From the NCBI RefSeq assembly GCF_013450295.1, contig NZ_SKBR01000001.1, positions 1,182,001 to 1,246,000 of the forward strand: a stretch of DNA of 64,000 nucleotides, in the 5' to 3' direction. The DNA comes from Streptomyces sp. AJS327. GTDB taxonomy: Bacteria; Actinomycetota; Actinomycetes; Streptomycetales; Streptomycetaceae. The notes beneath the pieces were generated by a model that saw only the letters and a program-made list of their open reading frames with translations, was not told the origin of the DNA and did not search any database. Positions 17,935 to 26,308 of the stretch are shown one piece after another (position 1 is the first letter of the stretch; every line of letters starts with the position of its first letter). The position numbers and the translations under genes were made by a program.

Positions 17935-17980
17935 CCGGCGCCCCCACGGGGTCGTGGACGTGACCTCACGGGGGCGCCGG
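17935..17980 (-). terminator. Hairpin terminator after pepA
   Basis: Perfect 11-bp stem CCGGCGCCCCC/GGGGGCGCCGG with a 24-base loop, downstream of pepA on the minus strand. Confidence 0.65.
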
Positions 17981-17987
17981 GAACACG

Positions 17988-18152
17988 CGGTTCGGCTCGG
18001 TTCATCGCGGTTCGGTTGGTTCACGCCGGTTCAGTCCGTTCCAGCGCCGTTCGGGACAGTTCAGCGCTGTTCAGATCGGTTCAGATCGCTTCAGCGCCGC
18101 TTCGGTCGGTGCTTCGGTCGGGGTCGGTGCCGTTCGGTCCGGTCCGGTTCGG
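17988..18152. repeat. Degenerate GGTTCAG/CTGAAC repeat tract
   Basis: About fifteen copies of a TTC-centred unit (CGGTTCG, CGGTTCA, CAGTTCAG, CTGTTCAG and variants) spaced roughly 9-12 bases. On the minus strand these read TGAAC/GAAC and lie in the 3' untranslated part of the pepA transcript. They look like slippage-derived degenerate tandem repeats. Confidence 0.6.
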
Positions 18153-18233
18153 GCCAGCGGACCCGGCGCGGTCCCGTGGGCACGTGGGCGGCCCAGCGAG
18201 CCCCGGCCGGGCCCGGTCCAACTCGCCGTCCGC

Positions 18234-19823
18234 TCAGCCCAGCTCGCCGTCCGCGGCCCGCTCGGCCAGCCGGACCAGCGTCCGCACCCCGGAACCGGTG
18301 CCGCCCTTCGGCGTGTAGCCGTACGGGCCCGACTCGTTGAACGCCGGACCCGCGATGTCCAGGTGCGCCCAGGGCAGGTCCTCGGGGATGAACTCCTTGA
18401 GGAAGATCCCGGCCAGCAGCCCGTTCCCCGGCCGCTCGCCCATGTTGGAGAAGTCGGCGACCTGCGAGTCCATCGCCTTGCGCAGGTGCCCGGGCATCGG
18501 CATCGGCCAGGAGTCCTCGCCCGCCTCGTCCGCCGTCTCGACCACGGCCGTGCGGAACGCCTCGTCGTTGCCCATCACGCCGAAGGTGCGCTGGCCGAGG
18601 GCGAGCACCATCGCCCCGGTCAGCGTGGCCACGTCGACGATCGAGGTGGGCTCCTCCTCGCACGCCCTGGTCAGCGCGTCCGCCATCACCAGGCGCCCCT
18701 CGGCGTCGGTGTTCAGCACCTCGACGGTGGTGCCGCCGTACATCGTCAGCACGTCACCGGGGCGCACCGCCGCGCCGGAGGGCATGTTCTCCGCGAGGGC
18801 CAGCCAGCCGGTGATGTTGACCGGCAGCCCCAGCCGGGCGACGGCCACCGTCGCCGCGAGCACGGCGGCGGCGCCGCTCATGTCGCACTTCATCGTCTCG
18901 TTGTGCCCCGGGGGCTTCAGCGACAGGCCGCCCGAGTCGTACGTGATCCCCTTGCCGACCAGCGCGAGGGTGCGCTCCGCCGCGGGGTGTGTGTAGGCGA
19001 TCCGGACCAGCCGCGGCGGGTTCTGCGAACCCTGCCCGACGCCCATGATCCCGCCGTAGCCGTCCTTGAGCAGCTTCTTCTCGTCCAGGACCGCGTACTC
19101 CAGCCGGTGTTCCTCGGCGGCCGTCCTGGCGTGGTCGGCGAAGGTCCGTGGCGTCAGCTCGTTCGGCGGCAGGTTGATCAGGTCCCGGGCCCGGTTGATC
19201 TCGTACCCGAGCACCTGGGCGCGCTCCGCCGCCGCCTTGTGCGCCTTGTCCCGCGGCTTCGCGCCGAGGATCGCGACCTCGGCGAGCGGCGCCGTGCGGC
19301 CGCCGTCCTTGCCACCGCCGGAGCCCTTGCCGCGCGCCACCTCGGACAGGCTCGGCACCCCTGGCAGGCCCCTGCCCGGGACGAAGGAGTACGAGCCGAG
19401 CAGCGCGCCCTCCGCGACCGCGCACACCGCCTCCGCGTCCTCCACCGGCAGTGCGAACGCCGCCTTCTTCGACCCGGCCAGCGCGCGCGCCGCCGCTCCG
19501 GCCGCCCGGCGCAGCGCCTCCAGGCCGTACGACTCCCGCTTGCCCGGGGCGTCGCCCAGCCCCACGGCCAGCACCACCGGGGCCTTCACGCCGTCCGCCG
19601 GGGCGGGGAGCTTGACGACCTCGGCCTCGGCGCCGCTCACGCCCAGGGCGTCCAGCGCGGCGGTGAGCCCGCCGCCGAACGCTTCGTCGACGGCCTCGCC
19701 ACCCGAAGCGACAGCGGGCCCCTTCCGCCCCTTGACGACGCCGATGACGACGGCGTCCGCGCGCAGTGTCGCGACGGACGAGGTACTGAGAGTGAGTGCG
19801 GTCGGTGCAGTCGGTGCAGACAC
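18234..19823 (-). CDS. pepA: Leucyl aminopeptidase (M17)
   Basis: A 529-residue cytosolic di-metal aminopeptidase that removes N-terminal residues such as Leu. The C-terminal catalytic half shows GKGITYDSGGLSLKP and MKCDMSGAAAVLA, and the signature NTDAEGRL with metal-binding Asp and Glu. The N-terminal third is the variable macro-like domain. The length is normal for M17. GTG at 19823 begins VSAPTAPTALTLS with AAGGA about ten bases upstream; longer in-frame sequence is low complexity. It is a single-gene unit with its own terminator. Confidence 0.95.
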   Translation of the reverse strand: MSAPTAPTALTLSTSSVATLRADAVVIGVVKGRKGPAVASGGEAVDEAFGGGLTAALDALGVSGAEAEVVKLPAPADGVKAPVVLAVGLGDAPGKRESYGLEALRRAAGAAARALAGSKKAAFALPVEDAEAVCAVAEGALLGSYSFVPGRGLPGVPSLSEVARGKGSGGGKDGGRTAPLAEVAILGAKPRDKAHKAAAERAQVLGYEINRARDLINLPPNELTPRTFADHARTAAEEHRLEYAVLDEKKLLKDGYGGIMGVGQGSQNPPRLVRIAYTHPAAERTLALVGKGITYDSGGLSLKPPGHNETMKCDMSGAAAVLAATVAVARLGLPVNITGWLALAENMPSGAAVRPGDVLTMYGGTTVEVLNTDAEGRLVMADALTRACEEEPTSIVDVATLTGAMVLALGQRTFGVMGNDEAFRTAVVETADEAGEDSWPMPMPGHLRKAMDSQVADFSNMGERPGNGLLAGIFLKEFIPEDLPWAHLDIAGPAFNESGPYGYTPKGGTGSGVRTLVRLAERAADGELG

Positions 19824-20133
19824 GGTGGAACAGTCCTTCTTCCGTTGGAAGTTGCGTGGGGGGTACGTGCTTCCGGGCACTTCGGGCATCGTATGCCCGG
19901 CCGGGGCCCGGCGGTGAGTGGCCCCGCGACGGTCGGCGCACCGTCGGTCACCCGCCCTCGCCAGCGCGGGGGCGTCCGGCCCGCCCGCTCGCCGTCGCCG
20001 TCGCCGTGTGCTCCGGGCCCGGACGGTACGGGTACGGCTCATCCGCCCGGCGCGCTGAGCGTGCCGCCGCCTAGCGCCCGGAGATACGGCGGGGGAGGAG
20101 TGACGCGCGGGCCGGGGCGGGGGTTCGACCGGC
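19824..20133. other. Gene-free stretch between cobS and pepA
   Basis: 310 bp. It must carry the pepA promoter (minus strand) but no hexamers are convincing. No repeats, hairpins or coding sequence stand out. Confidence 0.4.
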
Positions 20134-21300
20134 TCACCCCAGGACCAGCACGAGCAGGGCCGCCGTCACCGCCGTCTCGCAGAGCGCCCCGAACACGTCC
20201 CCGCTCATCCCGCCGAGCCGGCGACGGCAGTGCCGCGCGAGCGCCTCCGCCGCGCCCAGTCCGGCCAGCGCCGCCAGCGCGTGGGGCGCGGCGCTGGCGG
20301 CGCCCAGCACGGCGGCGGCCGCGCCCGCGCAGCCCAGCGTCACCCCGGCGGCGAGCGCGACGGCCGCGCGGCCCGGCACCGTTCCGGCGACGACGGCGCC
20401 GAGCCCGTCGGGCCGCGCGGCGGGCACCCCGGCGCGGGCGGCGAGGGTGAGCGCGGCGCGGCCCACGGCCGAGGCAGCCGCGAAGCCGAGCGCCCCCACC
20501 GCCCAGCCGTCCGCGTACAGTTCGCCGACCGTGGCGATCTGCGCGAGTAGCACCAGCAGCAGGGCAACCACGCCGAACGGGCCGACGTCCGACCGGCGCA
20601 TCACGCGCAGCGCCTCCGGCGGCGGCTTGCCGCTGCCCAACCCGTCGGCGGTGTCCGCGAGTCCGTCCAGGTGCAGGCCCCGGGTCAGCGCGGCGGGCAC
20701 CGCGACCGTCGCCACCGCCGCGACCAGCGGACCGGCGCCCAGCACCGACAGCAGCCCTCCCAGCGCGGCGGCGCAGAGCCCGACGACGACCCCGGCGAGC
20801 GGGGCGCAGAGCATGCCGCCCCGCGCCGCCTCCCGGTCCCACCGGCGCACCCGCACCGGCAGCACCGTCAGCGTGCCGAAGGCGAACCGCGCCCCGTCCG
20901 ACGCGGCAGGGGGCACCTCGGGGTCAGGTCGTTCCCCGGCGTGCGCGGGGTCCGCTGGCTCCGGTCCTGCCCCCGGCGGGCTCGGGGGATTCGACGGCGG
21001 AGGGGGCGGAGGGGGTGGAGGAAGGGAGGGAGGGGAGGACGGGGGGACCGGAGTGGGCGCGGCCGGGGGGCCGGTCGGCGGCGTCGGCTCCTCGGCCGTC
21101 TCGGGGAGCCGGGTGTCGTGGGGGAGTTCGGCGGCGTCCCCCACCGGCCGGGGCGGCTCGCCGGGCGGGGTGCGCGGAACGGGCGGAGTGCCCGGTGGCT
21201 GGTCCGGTGGCCCGGGGAGGCCGGTGCCGCCGGGGCCACCGGGCTCATCGGGGTCACCGGGCGGCATGGGCTGGGTCGGCGGGGTCGGTGGGGGCTGCAT
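20134..21300 (-). CDS. cobS: Adenosylcobinamide-GDP ribazoletransferase with long Pro-rich N-terminus
   Basis: CobS joins adenosylcobinamide-GDP to alpha-ribazole in the last steps of cobalamin assembly and is an integral membrane protein. The core from about residue 136 (FAFGTLTVLPVRV) contains the conserved LHLDGLADTADGLGSGK and several hydrophobic helices. Residues 1-135 are an unusual Pro/Gly/Ser-rich extension with a run of ten prolines, so the protein is 388 residues against about 250. The true start may be internal: GTG at 20916 (residue 129) is in frame, though without a visible ribosome site. cobT and cobU follow upstream on the same strand. Confidence 0.9.
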   Translation of the reverse strand: MQPPPTPPTQPMPPGDPDEPGGPGGTGLPGPPDQPPGTPPVPRTPPGEPPRPVGDAAELPHDTRLPETAEEPTPPTGPPAAPTPVPPSSPPSLPPPPPPPPPSNPPSPPGAGPEPADPAHAGERPDPEVPPAASDGARFAFGTLTVLPVRVRRWDREAARGGMLCAPLAGVVVGLCAAALGGLLSVLGAGPLVAAVATVAVPAALTRGLHLDGLADTADGLGSGKPPPEALRVMRRSDVGPFGVVALLLVLLAQIATVGELYADGWAVGALGFAAASAVGRAALTLAARAGVPAARPDGLGAVVAGTVPGRAAVALAAGVTLGCAGAAAAVLGAASAAPHALAALAGLGAAEALARHCRRRLGGMSGDVFGALCETAVTAALLVLVLG

Positions 21301-21407
21301 CGACCGGCCACCCTAGCCGCCCCCGCGCCCGGGCCAGCGGGACGGGCGGAACGGTCAGCCGCCGACGGGCGCGCGCCGCCCCGGCCCGCCCGTACCGCCG
21401 CCGCTCG

Positions 21408-22532
21408 TCAGGTGGCGTCGTAGGAGATGTCCGGACCGGGCTGGTCGCCGGACGCCTCCGCCTCCTCCGGCTCCGACTCCTCGTCCCGCTCGGGGAGTTC
21501 GGCGGACAGCTGGGCGGCGGCCCGCACCAGGGGGAAGGCGAGCAGTGCGCCGGTGCCGCCGCCGACCGCGATCCGCTGGTCGAGGAGCGGTTCGATGGCC
21601 ATCCGGTCGAGCGCCCTGGCCTGCGCGGGTTCCCCGCCGGCCTGCCCGGCCAGCCACCAGTCGGGAGCCCGGAAGGCGACCCGCTGCGCGACCAGCGCGC
21701 ACGCCGCCGACACCACGCCGTCCAGCACCACCGGAGTACGGCGGACCGCGGACTGGAGCAGGAAGCCGGTGATCGCGGTGAGGTCCGCGCCCCCGACGGC
21801 GGCGAGCAGCCGCAACTGGTCCCCGAGCAGCGGACGCGCGCGGCGCAGCCCGTCCCGGATGGCCGCGCACTTGCGCATCCAGGCCAGATCGTCGATCCCG
21901 CCGCCCCCGCGCCCGGTGACGACGGAGGCGTCGGTGCCGCAGAGCGCGGCCACCAGGGTGCCCGCGGCGGCGGTGCCGCCCACGCTCAGATCGCCCAGCA
22001 GCACCAGGTCGGTGCCGCGGTCGGCCTCCTCGTCGGCGAGGGCCATGCCCGTGCGGAAGGCCTGCTCCGCCTCCTCCTCGGTGAGCGCGGGCTCGCGGTC
22101 GAAGCGGCCGGAGGAGCGCCGCACCCGGTAGCGGGTCACCTCGGCGGGCAGCGTCCCCGGGTCGCAGTCCAGCGCCATGTCGACCATCCGAACCGGCACC
22201 TGCTGGCCGCGCGCCAGGATCGCGGCGGGGGAGGTGCCGTCCAGCGCCTCGCGCACCAGCTGGTGCGCCGAACCGGCGGCCCGCGCCGAGACGTCGAGTT
22301 CGGCGATCCCGTGGTCCCCGGCGAACACCACCGCGCGGGGCTGGACGATCGGGCGAACCGGCACCTGCCCCTGGGCGGTGCTCAGCCACTCGCCGAGGTC
22401 GTCCAGCCGTCCCAGCGCCCCGGGGGGCACCACCATCCGCTCCCGCCGCGCCTCCGACGCCCGGCGGAGGCTGCCCTGGGGACGCTCGATGAGGTCGGTG
22501 AAGTCGTCCAGGTCGAGGCTGCGATCACTCAT
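21408..22532 (-). CDS. cobT: Nicotinate-nucleotide--dimethylbenzimidazole phosphoribosyltransferase
   Basis: A 374-residue CobT, which makes alpha-ribazole phosphate from nicotinate mononucleotide and dimethylbenzimidazole. Family motifs are PPGALGRLDDLGEWL near the start, VVFAGDHGIAELDVSA, LLGDLSVGGTAAAGTLVAAL and the C-terminal GGGTGALLAFPLVRAA. The last 25 residues are an acidic tail beyond the family core. The ATG at 22532 gives MSDRSLDLDDF; no clear ribosome site precedes it. It lies between cobS and cobU, all on the minus strand. Confidence 0.95.
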   Translation of the reverse strand: MSDRSLDLDDFTDLIERPQGSLRRASEARRERMVVPPGALGRLDDLGEWLSTAQGQVPVRPIVQPRAVVFAGDHGIAELDVSARAAGSAHQLVREALDGTSPAAILARGQQVPVRMVDMALDCDPGTLPAEVTRYRVRRSSGRFDREPALTEEEAEQAFRTGMALADEEADRGTDLVLLGDLSVGGTAAAGTLVAALCGTDASVVTGRGGGGIDDLAWMRKCAAIRDGLRRARPLLGDQLRLLAAVGGADLTAITGFLLQSAVRRTPVVLDGVVSAACALVAQRVAFRAPDWWLAGQAGGEPAQARALDRMAIEPLLDQRIAVGGGTGALLAFPLVRAAAQLSAELPERDEESEPEEAEASGDQPGPDISYDAT

Positions 22533-22831
22533 GCTGGCGAAGCGTACGGCACCACCCCGGGCCGGGGCCTTCGCCACCCAGGGCGTCCTCCCACCGCCGG
22601 ACCGGCCACGCGTTCCCACTCCGGCGAATACCCCGAACGCCTCTGCCCTCAGCCGGAGTTGGGCACCGTGGGCGGCAGTGGAGCCCTGCGCGGCCCGGGT
22701 GCCGGACGGTACGCGGCGGTGGGCGGCGCGGCCGTCAACCCCGCGTGCCGGGGGCGCGGGCGGCCTCGCGCGGCGGGAGCCGTCAGGTAGGGGCGGTCAC
22801 GTGGTGGTCAGCGGGTGGTCCGCGCGAGCCG

Positions 22832-24046
22832 TCAGCCGCGCAGCCGGAGGACCGTGCCCGCCACCGCGAGGAGGACGTGTTCGCACTCCGCGGCGACCGT
22901 CGCGTTCAGCCGCCCGAGTTCGTCCCGGAAGCGGCGGCCCGCCGGGGTCGAGGGCACCACGCCCGAGCCGACCTCGTTGCTCACCAGCACCACCGTGCGG
23001 GAGGTGGTGCGCAGCGCCGCGACCAACTCCGTGGTGCGCTCCGTCAGTTCGCGAGACCCGCCGTTCTGCCAGAGGGTGTCGTCCCACGCGCGGACGGCGT
23101 CCATCGTGTGCGTGAGCCAGAGCGCGAGGCAGTCGACGAGCAGCGGGGGGCCGTCCGCCGTGAGCAGCGGCACCAGGTCGCAGGTCTCCTCGGTGCGCCA
23201 GGACGGGGGACGCCGCTCCCGGTGGGCGGCGATCCGGGCGGCCCAGTCCGCGTCGCCGGGGCGGTTCCCGCCGGTGGCGACGTAGGTGACCCCGGGGAAG
23301 GTGGCCAGCCGCCGCTCCGCCTCCGCGGACTTGCCGGAGCGGGCGCCCCCCAGCACCAGGGTGCGCCGGGGCAGATCGGGAACCTCCTGGTAGGCGCCCA
23401 CCTCCAGGGTGGTGCCGTCAGGCACCGCGCGGGCTCCGGCGGCGGCCACTTGGCGGTGAACCTCCGGCCCCGGCGGCACCTCGTGGCCGAGGTGCACGGC
23501 GAGCACGTCCGTCGCGGGGCCCACCAGCCCGGCCGCGCGCAGCCGCGCCAGCGCCTCGGGACGCCGTACGACGTCCAGCAGGACCAGGTCGCACGGCCGC
23601 TCGCCGCCCTCCACGGAGTGCTCGTCGAGCCCGGCGGGCGCGGCGCGGGGCGGCAGGTACAGCAGCCGTTCCCCCTCCGGGCCGGTCACCAGGTAGCCGG
23701 TGCCCGGCGAGTCCAGCGCCAGCGCCCGTACCCGGTGCCCGCTGATGAGCGCCAGCTCCTGCCGGTCCGGGACGCGCACCGGGGCCGGGAGCCCGGCGGG
23801 GATCTCCAGCGCGGGACCGTCGTGCGGGTGGGAGAGCACCACCTGACGCACGCCCTGGAGCGACTGACCGGCACGGGCGGCGGCGAACGCCGGCCCCGGG
23901 AGCAGGTCGAGCAGCAGTACGCCGTCGACCAGCAGGGCGGTGGCGGCTCGCGCCTCCTCCCCGACGGCGGTGGCACAGGCGGCGCAGGGGCAGCCGGCGC
24001 GGGGTAGACCGGCGGGAGCGCCGGTGCCGAGCAGAGTGAGTTCCAC
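22832..24046 (-). CDS. cobU: Fusion: PhnP-like metallo-beta-lactamase-fold domain + CobU (adenosylcobinamide kinase/guanylyltransferase)
   Basis: A 404-residue two-domain protein. The C-terminal part from about residue 227 is CobU: P-loop LVLGGARSGKSAEAERRL, TYVATGG, and the DCLALWLTH and VSNEVGSGVVPSTPAGRRFRDELG motifs; it phosphorylates adenosylcobinamide and attaches GMP. The N-terminal part resembles PhnP-like metallo-beta-lactamase-fold proteins: MELTLLGTGAPAGLPR, then Cys-x-Cys-x2-Cys (CPCAAC). The metal motif HxHxDH is degenerate (SHPHDGPAL lacks the Asp-His), so it is probably not an active hydrolase. GTG at 24046 follows a GGGGG run. Confidence 0.9.
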   Translation of the reverse strand: MELTLLGTGAPAGLPRAGCPCAACATAVGEEARAATALLVDGVLLLDLLPGPAFAAARAGQSLQGVRQVVLSHPHDGPALEIPAGLPAPVRVPDRQELALISGHRVRALALDSPGTGYLVTGPEGERLLYLPPRAAPAGLDEHSVEGGERPCDLVLLDVVRRPEALARLRAAGLVGPATDVLAVHLGHEVPPGPEVHRQVAAAGARAVPDGTTLEVGAYQEVPDLPRRTLVLGGARSGKSAEAERRLATFPGVTYVATGGNRPGDADWAARIAAHRERRPPSWRTEETCDLVPLLTADGPPLLVDCLALWLTHTMDAVRAWDDTLWQNGGSRELTERTTELVAALRTTSRTVVLVSNEVGSGVVPSTPAGRRFRDELGRLNATVAAECEHVLLAVAGTVLRLRG

Positions 24047-24129
24047 CCCCCGATCGTCTCGTGGCCCGGCGGCCGACGCCCACGGGGGACTACCCTGCGG
24101 GCTGACGCAGCCGATCTCGGGAGGTACAG

Positions 24130-24345
24130 ATGGCGTGGACCTGGCGGTTTGAGAAGTCGGACGGCACGCGGACGGAACCCGCGGTCCAGCCGGAGGAGTT
24201 CCCGACCCAGGGGGACGCCGAGTCCTGGATCGGCGAGTGCTGGCAGGAGCTGCTGGACGGCGGAACCGATCAGGTGACCCTGCTGAACGACGACACCCAG
24301 GTGTACGGGCCGATGCCGCTCAGCGGAGCGGAGCCGGAGGCCTAG
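24130..24345 (+). CDS. Conserved small acidic protein
   Basis: A 71-residue soluble protein beginning MAWTWRFEKSDGT, with an acidic body (EEFPTQGDAESWIGECWQEL) and no membrane segment or known motif. A strong ribosome site (GGGAGGT) sits five bases upstream of the ATG. I recognise it as a protein conserved in Streptomyces but know no function. It is divergent from cobU. Confidence 0.8.
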   Translation: MAWTWRFEKSDGTRTEPAVQPEEFPTQGDAESWIGECWQELLDGGTDQVTLLNDDTQVYGPMPLSGAEPEA

Positions 24346-24571
24346 CCCCGTCGGTCCGGCCCGCGGATCCGTCGGCCGGGCCGGGCGGTCCCGGTGGGCC
24401 CCCGGTGGGCGGAGCCGGTGGGCCCCGGTGGACGGGGAGCGCGCGGTGCCCGGTGGCGCGCTCCCGTCAGGCCCGGACTCGCGAACCCGGACGTCCCAGG
24501 CCCCGGACGTCCCCGCCCGGTTCGAGACCTTCCCAGCGCGGCGGTCCGCCCAGCGCTCCGGCCCGGGCGTC

Positions 24572-25366
24572 TCAGGCGCGGTTCTCGTGGCCCCCGTCGG
24601 AGGGGTCGCGGTCGGCCTCCCCGCTCGGGCGGGTCCCGCAGACGTGCAGCAGCCGCGCCACCCCCCGGTACGGATCGGTGCGCCCGGCCAGCTCCTCGGC
24701 GTCCACCGCGCGCTCGTCGTCCACCACGGCCTCCGCGCCGGTGAACACCTGCACCCCGTACCAGCGGGTCAGCGGGGTGCCGAGCCCGGACAGCGCGGCG
24801 GCGAGCGCCTCCGGCCCCGGCGCCGCGACCGGGCTCGCCCCCTCGGCGGACCCCGCGCCCTCCAGCGCGGCGAGCGCGGTCGGCCAGTCACCGAGGTGGC
24901 CCGGCTCCATGGCGCGCGCCGCCTCGTTCTCGATCAGCAGGGAGAGCAGACCGCCGGGCCCGAGGACCCGGGCCACCCCCGCGAGGGTGGTGTCCGCGTT
25001 GCCGGTGGCCAGCGCCGGGCCGTGGCGGAGCACCACGTCGAAGGAGCCCGGCAGGAAGTGCGCGCCGGTGTCCTGGCCACTGCCCGCGACCACCCGAACC
25101 CGCTCCCTGATCCCCTCCGGCTCCCGCTCCAGCGCCTCCCGCACCCCGGCCAGCAGCGCGGGGTCGGACTCCAGGCCCGTGACGGTGTGCCCGGCGCGGG
25201 CCAGGCGGAGCGCCTGGTCCCCGTCGCCGAGGCCCGTGTCGAGCACCCGCAGCCGCCGACCCACCGGGAAGTGCTCCGCGATCTCCAGCTCCAGCTGGCG
25301 CGCGACGACCTCCTGCCGGATCAGCGACGCGGGGCCGGCTCTGTTCACGGCGTTCACGGCGTTCAC
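24572..25366 (-). CDS. Class I SAM-dependent methyltransferase
   Basis: A Rossmann-fold methyltransferase of about 264 residues. Motif I is RVLDTGLGDGDQALRLARAG, motif II ends VTGLESDP, and the acidic/hydrophobic GSFDVVLRHGPALATGN is the post-II region. It resembles SmtA/UbiE-type enzymes; the substrate is unknown. The start is ambiguous: three successive GTG codons (25366, 25357, 25348) lie within a 9-nt tandem repeat that begins right at the stop of the upstream DUF3043 gene. No clear ribosome site precedes any of them, so coupling to that gene is likely. Confidence 0.85.
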   Translation of the reverse strand: MNAVNAVNRAGPASLIRQEVVARQLELEIAEHFPVGRRLRVLDTGLGDGDQALRLARAGHTVTGLESDPALLAGVREALEREPEGIRERVRVVAGSGQDTGAHFLPGSFDVVLRHGPALATGNADTTLAGVARVLGPGGLLSLLIENEAARAMEPGHLGDWPTALAALEGAGSAEGASPVAAPGPEALAAALSGLGTPLTRWYGVQVFTGAEAVVDDERAVDAEELAGRTDPYRGVARLLHVCGTRPSGEADRDPSDGGHENRA

Positions 25367-25384
25367 GGCGTTCAGCGCGTTCAG
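25337..25384 (-). repeat. 9-nt tandem repeat at methyltransferase start
   Basis: Five units on the minus strand: CTGAACGCG, CTGAACGCC, then three GTGAACGCC-type units (the last ends CAGA). Each GTG unit is a potential start codon, in the same frame. Confidence 0.7.
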
Positions 25385-25983
25385 GGCTTCTCGCCGCGGG
25401 CGACCTGCGGCTTGGGCAGACGCATCCGGCGCATCTGGAGCGTCCGCATCAGGGCGTAGGCCACGGCGCCCTTCTTGTGCTCGTCTGGGAAGCGCTCCCG
25501 CAGCCGCTTCTTCAGCCGGAACGCCGTGACGAAGGAGTCCACCACGATCAGGACGATCAGCAGCAGCCAGAACAGCAGGGAGAGATTCCGCATCGCCATC
25601 GACGGCATCATGCTGAGGATCAGGATGACCACGGCGAACGGCAGGAAGAACTCGGCCACCGCCCACTTCGAGTCGACGAAGTCCCGCACGAAGCGCCGCA
25701 CCGGCCCCTTGTCGCGCGGGGGGAGATAGCGCTCGTCACCGGTGGCCAGCGCCTCGCGCTGCTTGGCCATGCTGGTGCGGCGCTCCTGCCGCTGGCGCTT
25801 CGCCGCCTCCTTCCGGTTGGCGGGCGGCTTCGCCAGGGCGCGGCGCTGCGCCTCCGCCTCGCTGCGCTTCGGCGTGGGGCGGCCCTTGGGCGCCTCGGGA
25901 TCGCGGGTATCGGACTGGGGCTCGGCTGCGTCGTTCACCTGGGTGGTCGCGGCCTGCCCGTCTTTCGAACGGCTTCGGAACAC
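25381..25983 (-). CDS. DUF3043 membrane protein
   Basis: A 200-residue actinobacterial protein. Residues 1-95 are hydrophilic and highly basic (KRSEAEAQRRALAKPPANRK, then KRQRQERRTSMAKQREAL), followed by RFVRDFVDSKWAVAEFFLPF and two closely spaced transmembrane helices (about 112-130 and 136-155), then a basic cytoplasmic tail. This pattern is typical of DUF3043, whose role is not known. GTG at 25983 gives MFRSRSKDG. The methyltransferase gene begins within 15 bp of its stop. Confidence 0.88.
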   Translation of the reverse strand: MFRSRSKDGQAATTQVNDAAEPQSDTRDPEAPKGRPTPKRSEAEAQRRALAKPPANRKEAAKRQRQERRTSMAKQREALATGDERYLPPRDKGPVRRFVRDFVDSKWAVAEFFLPFAVVILILSMMPSMAMRNLSLLFWLLLIVLIVVDSFVTAFRLKKRLRERFPDEHKKGAVAYALMRTLQMRRMRLPKPQVARGEKP

Positions 25984-26308
25984 ACCTCAAGAGTACGGTG
26001 TGCGCTGGTGTCGGCCCCAGCCCCCAGGGGCACGATCCGGCAACACCCGCCGCGCCGTCCTCCCGGCGCCGGCCCGGGCGAGGCCGCGCCGACGCCCGCT
26101 CCCGGCGCCGGACCCGCACCCCGGCCGTCTCCGGTGTCACCCTGTTCGCCTCCCTCCTCCCTGCGCTGGAGGGGCCTGGGCGGCGATCGTCCTTGGGGAG
26201 GAGCCGTTCCGTACCCGAACAGTGCGGTAATGGAGGCAGGCCCCGTAGGCTGGGGGGCGGTAGACGTGCTGAGGCTTGAGTCCGTTACGAAGGGGGCGCG
26301 CGAGGCCC

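Larger units (their letters stand above)
17602..18233. other. Gene-free stretch between pepA and lpd
   Basis: 632 bp with no convincing gene. Going along the minus strand from the pepA stop, it holds a long TGAAC/GAAC repeat tract (17988-18152), then a strong hairpin (17935-17980), then about 330 bp leading to lpd, which must hold the lpd promoter though no clear -10 was found. Confidence 0.55.

Noticed and set aside
20134..24046. Cobalamin riboswitch before cobS/cobT/cobU
   Set aside because: I looked for the B12-box pattern in the gaps and did not see it.
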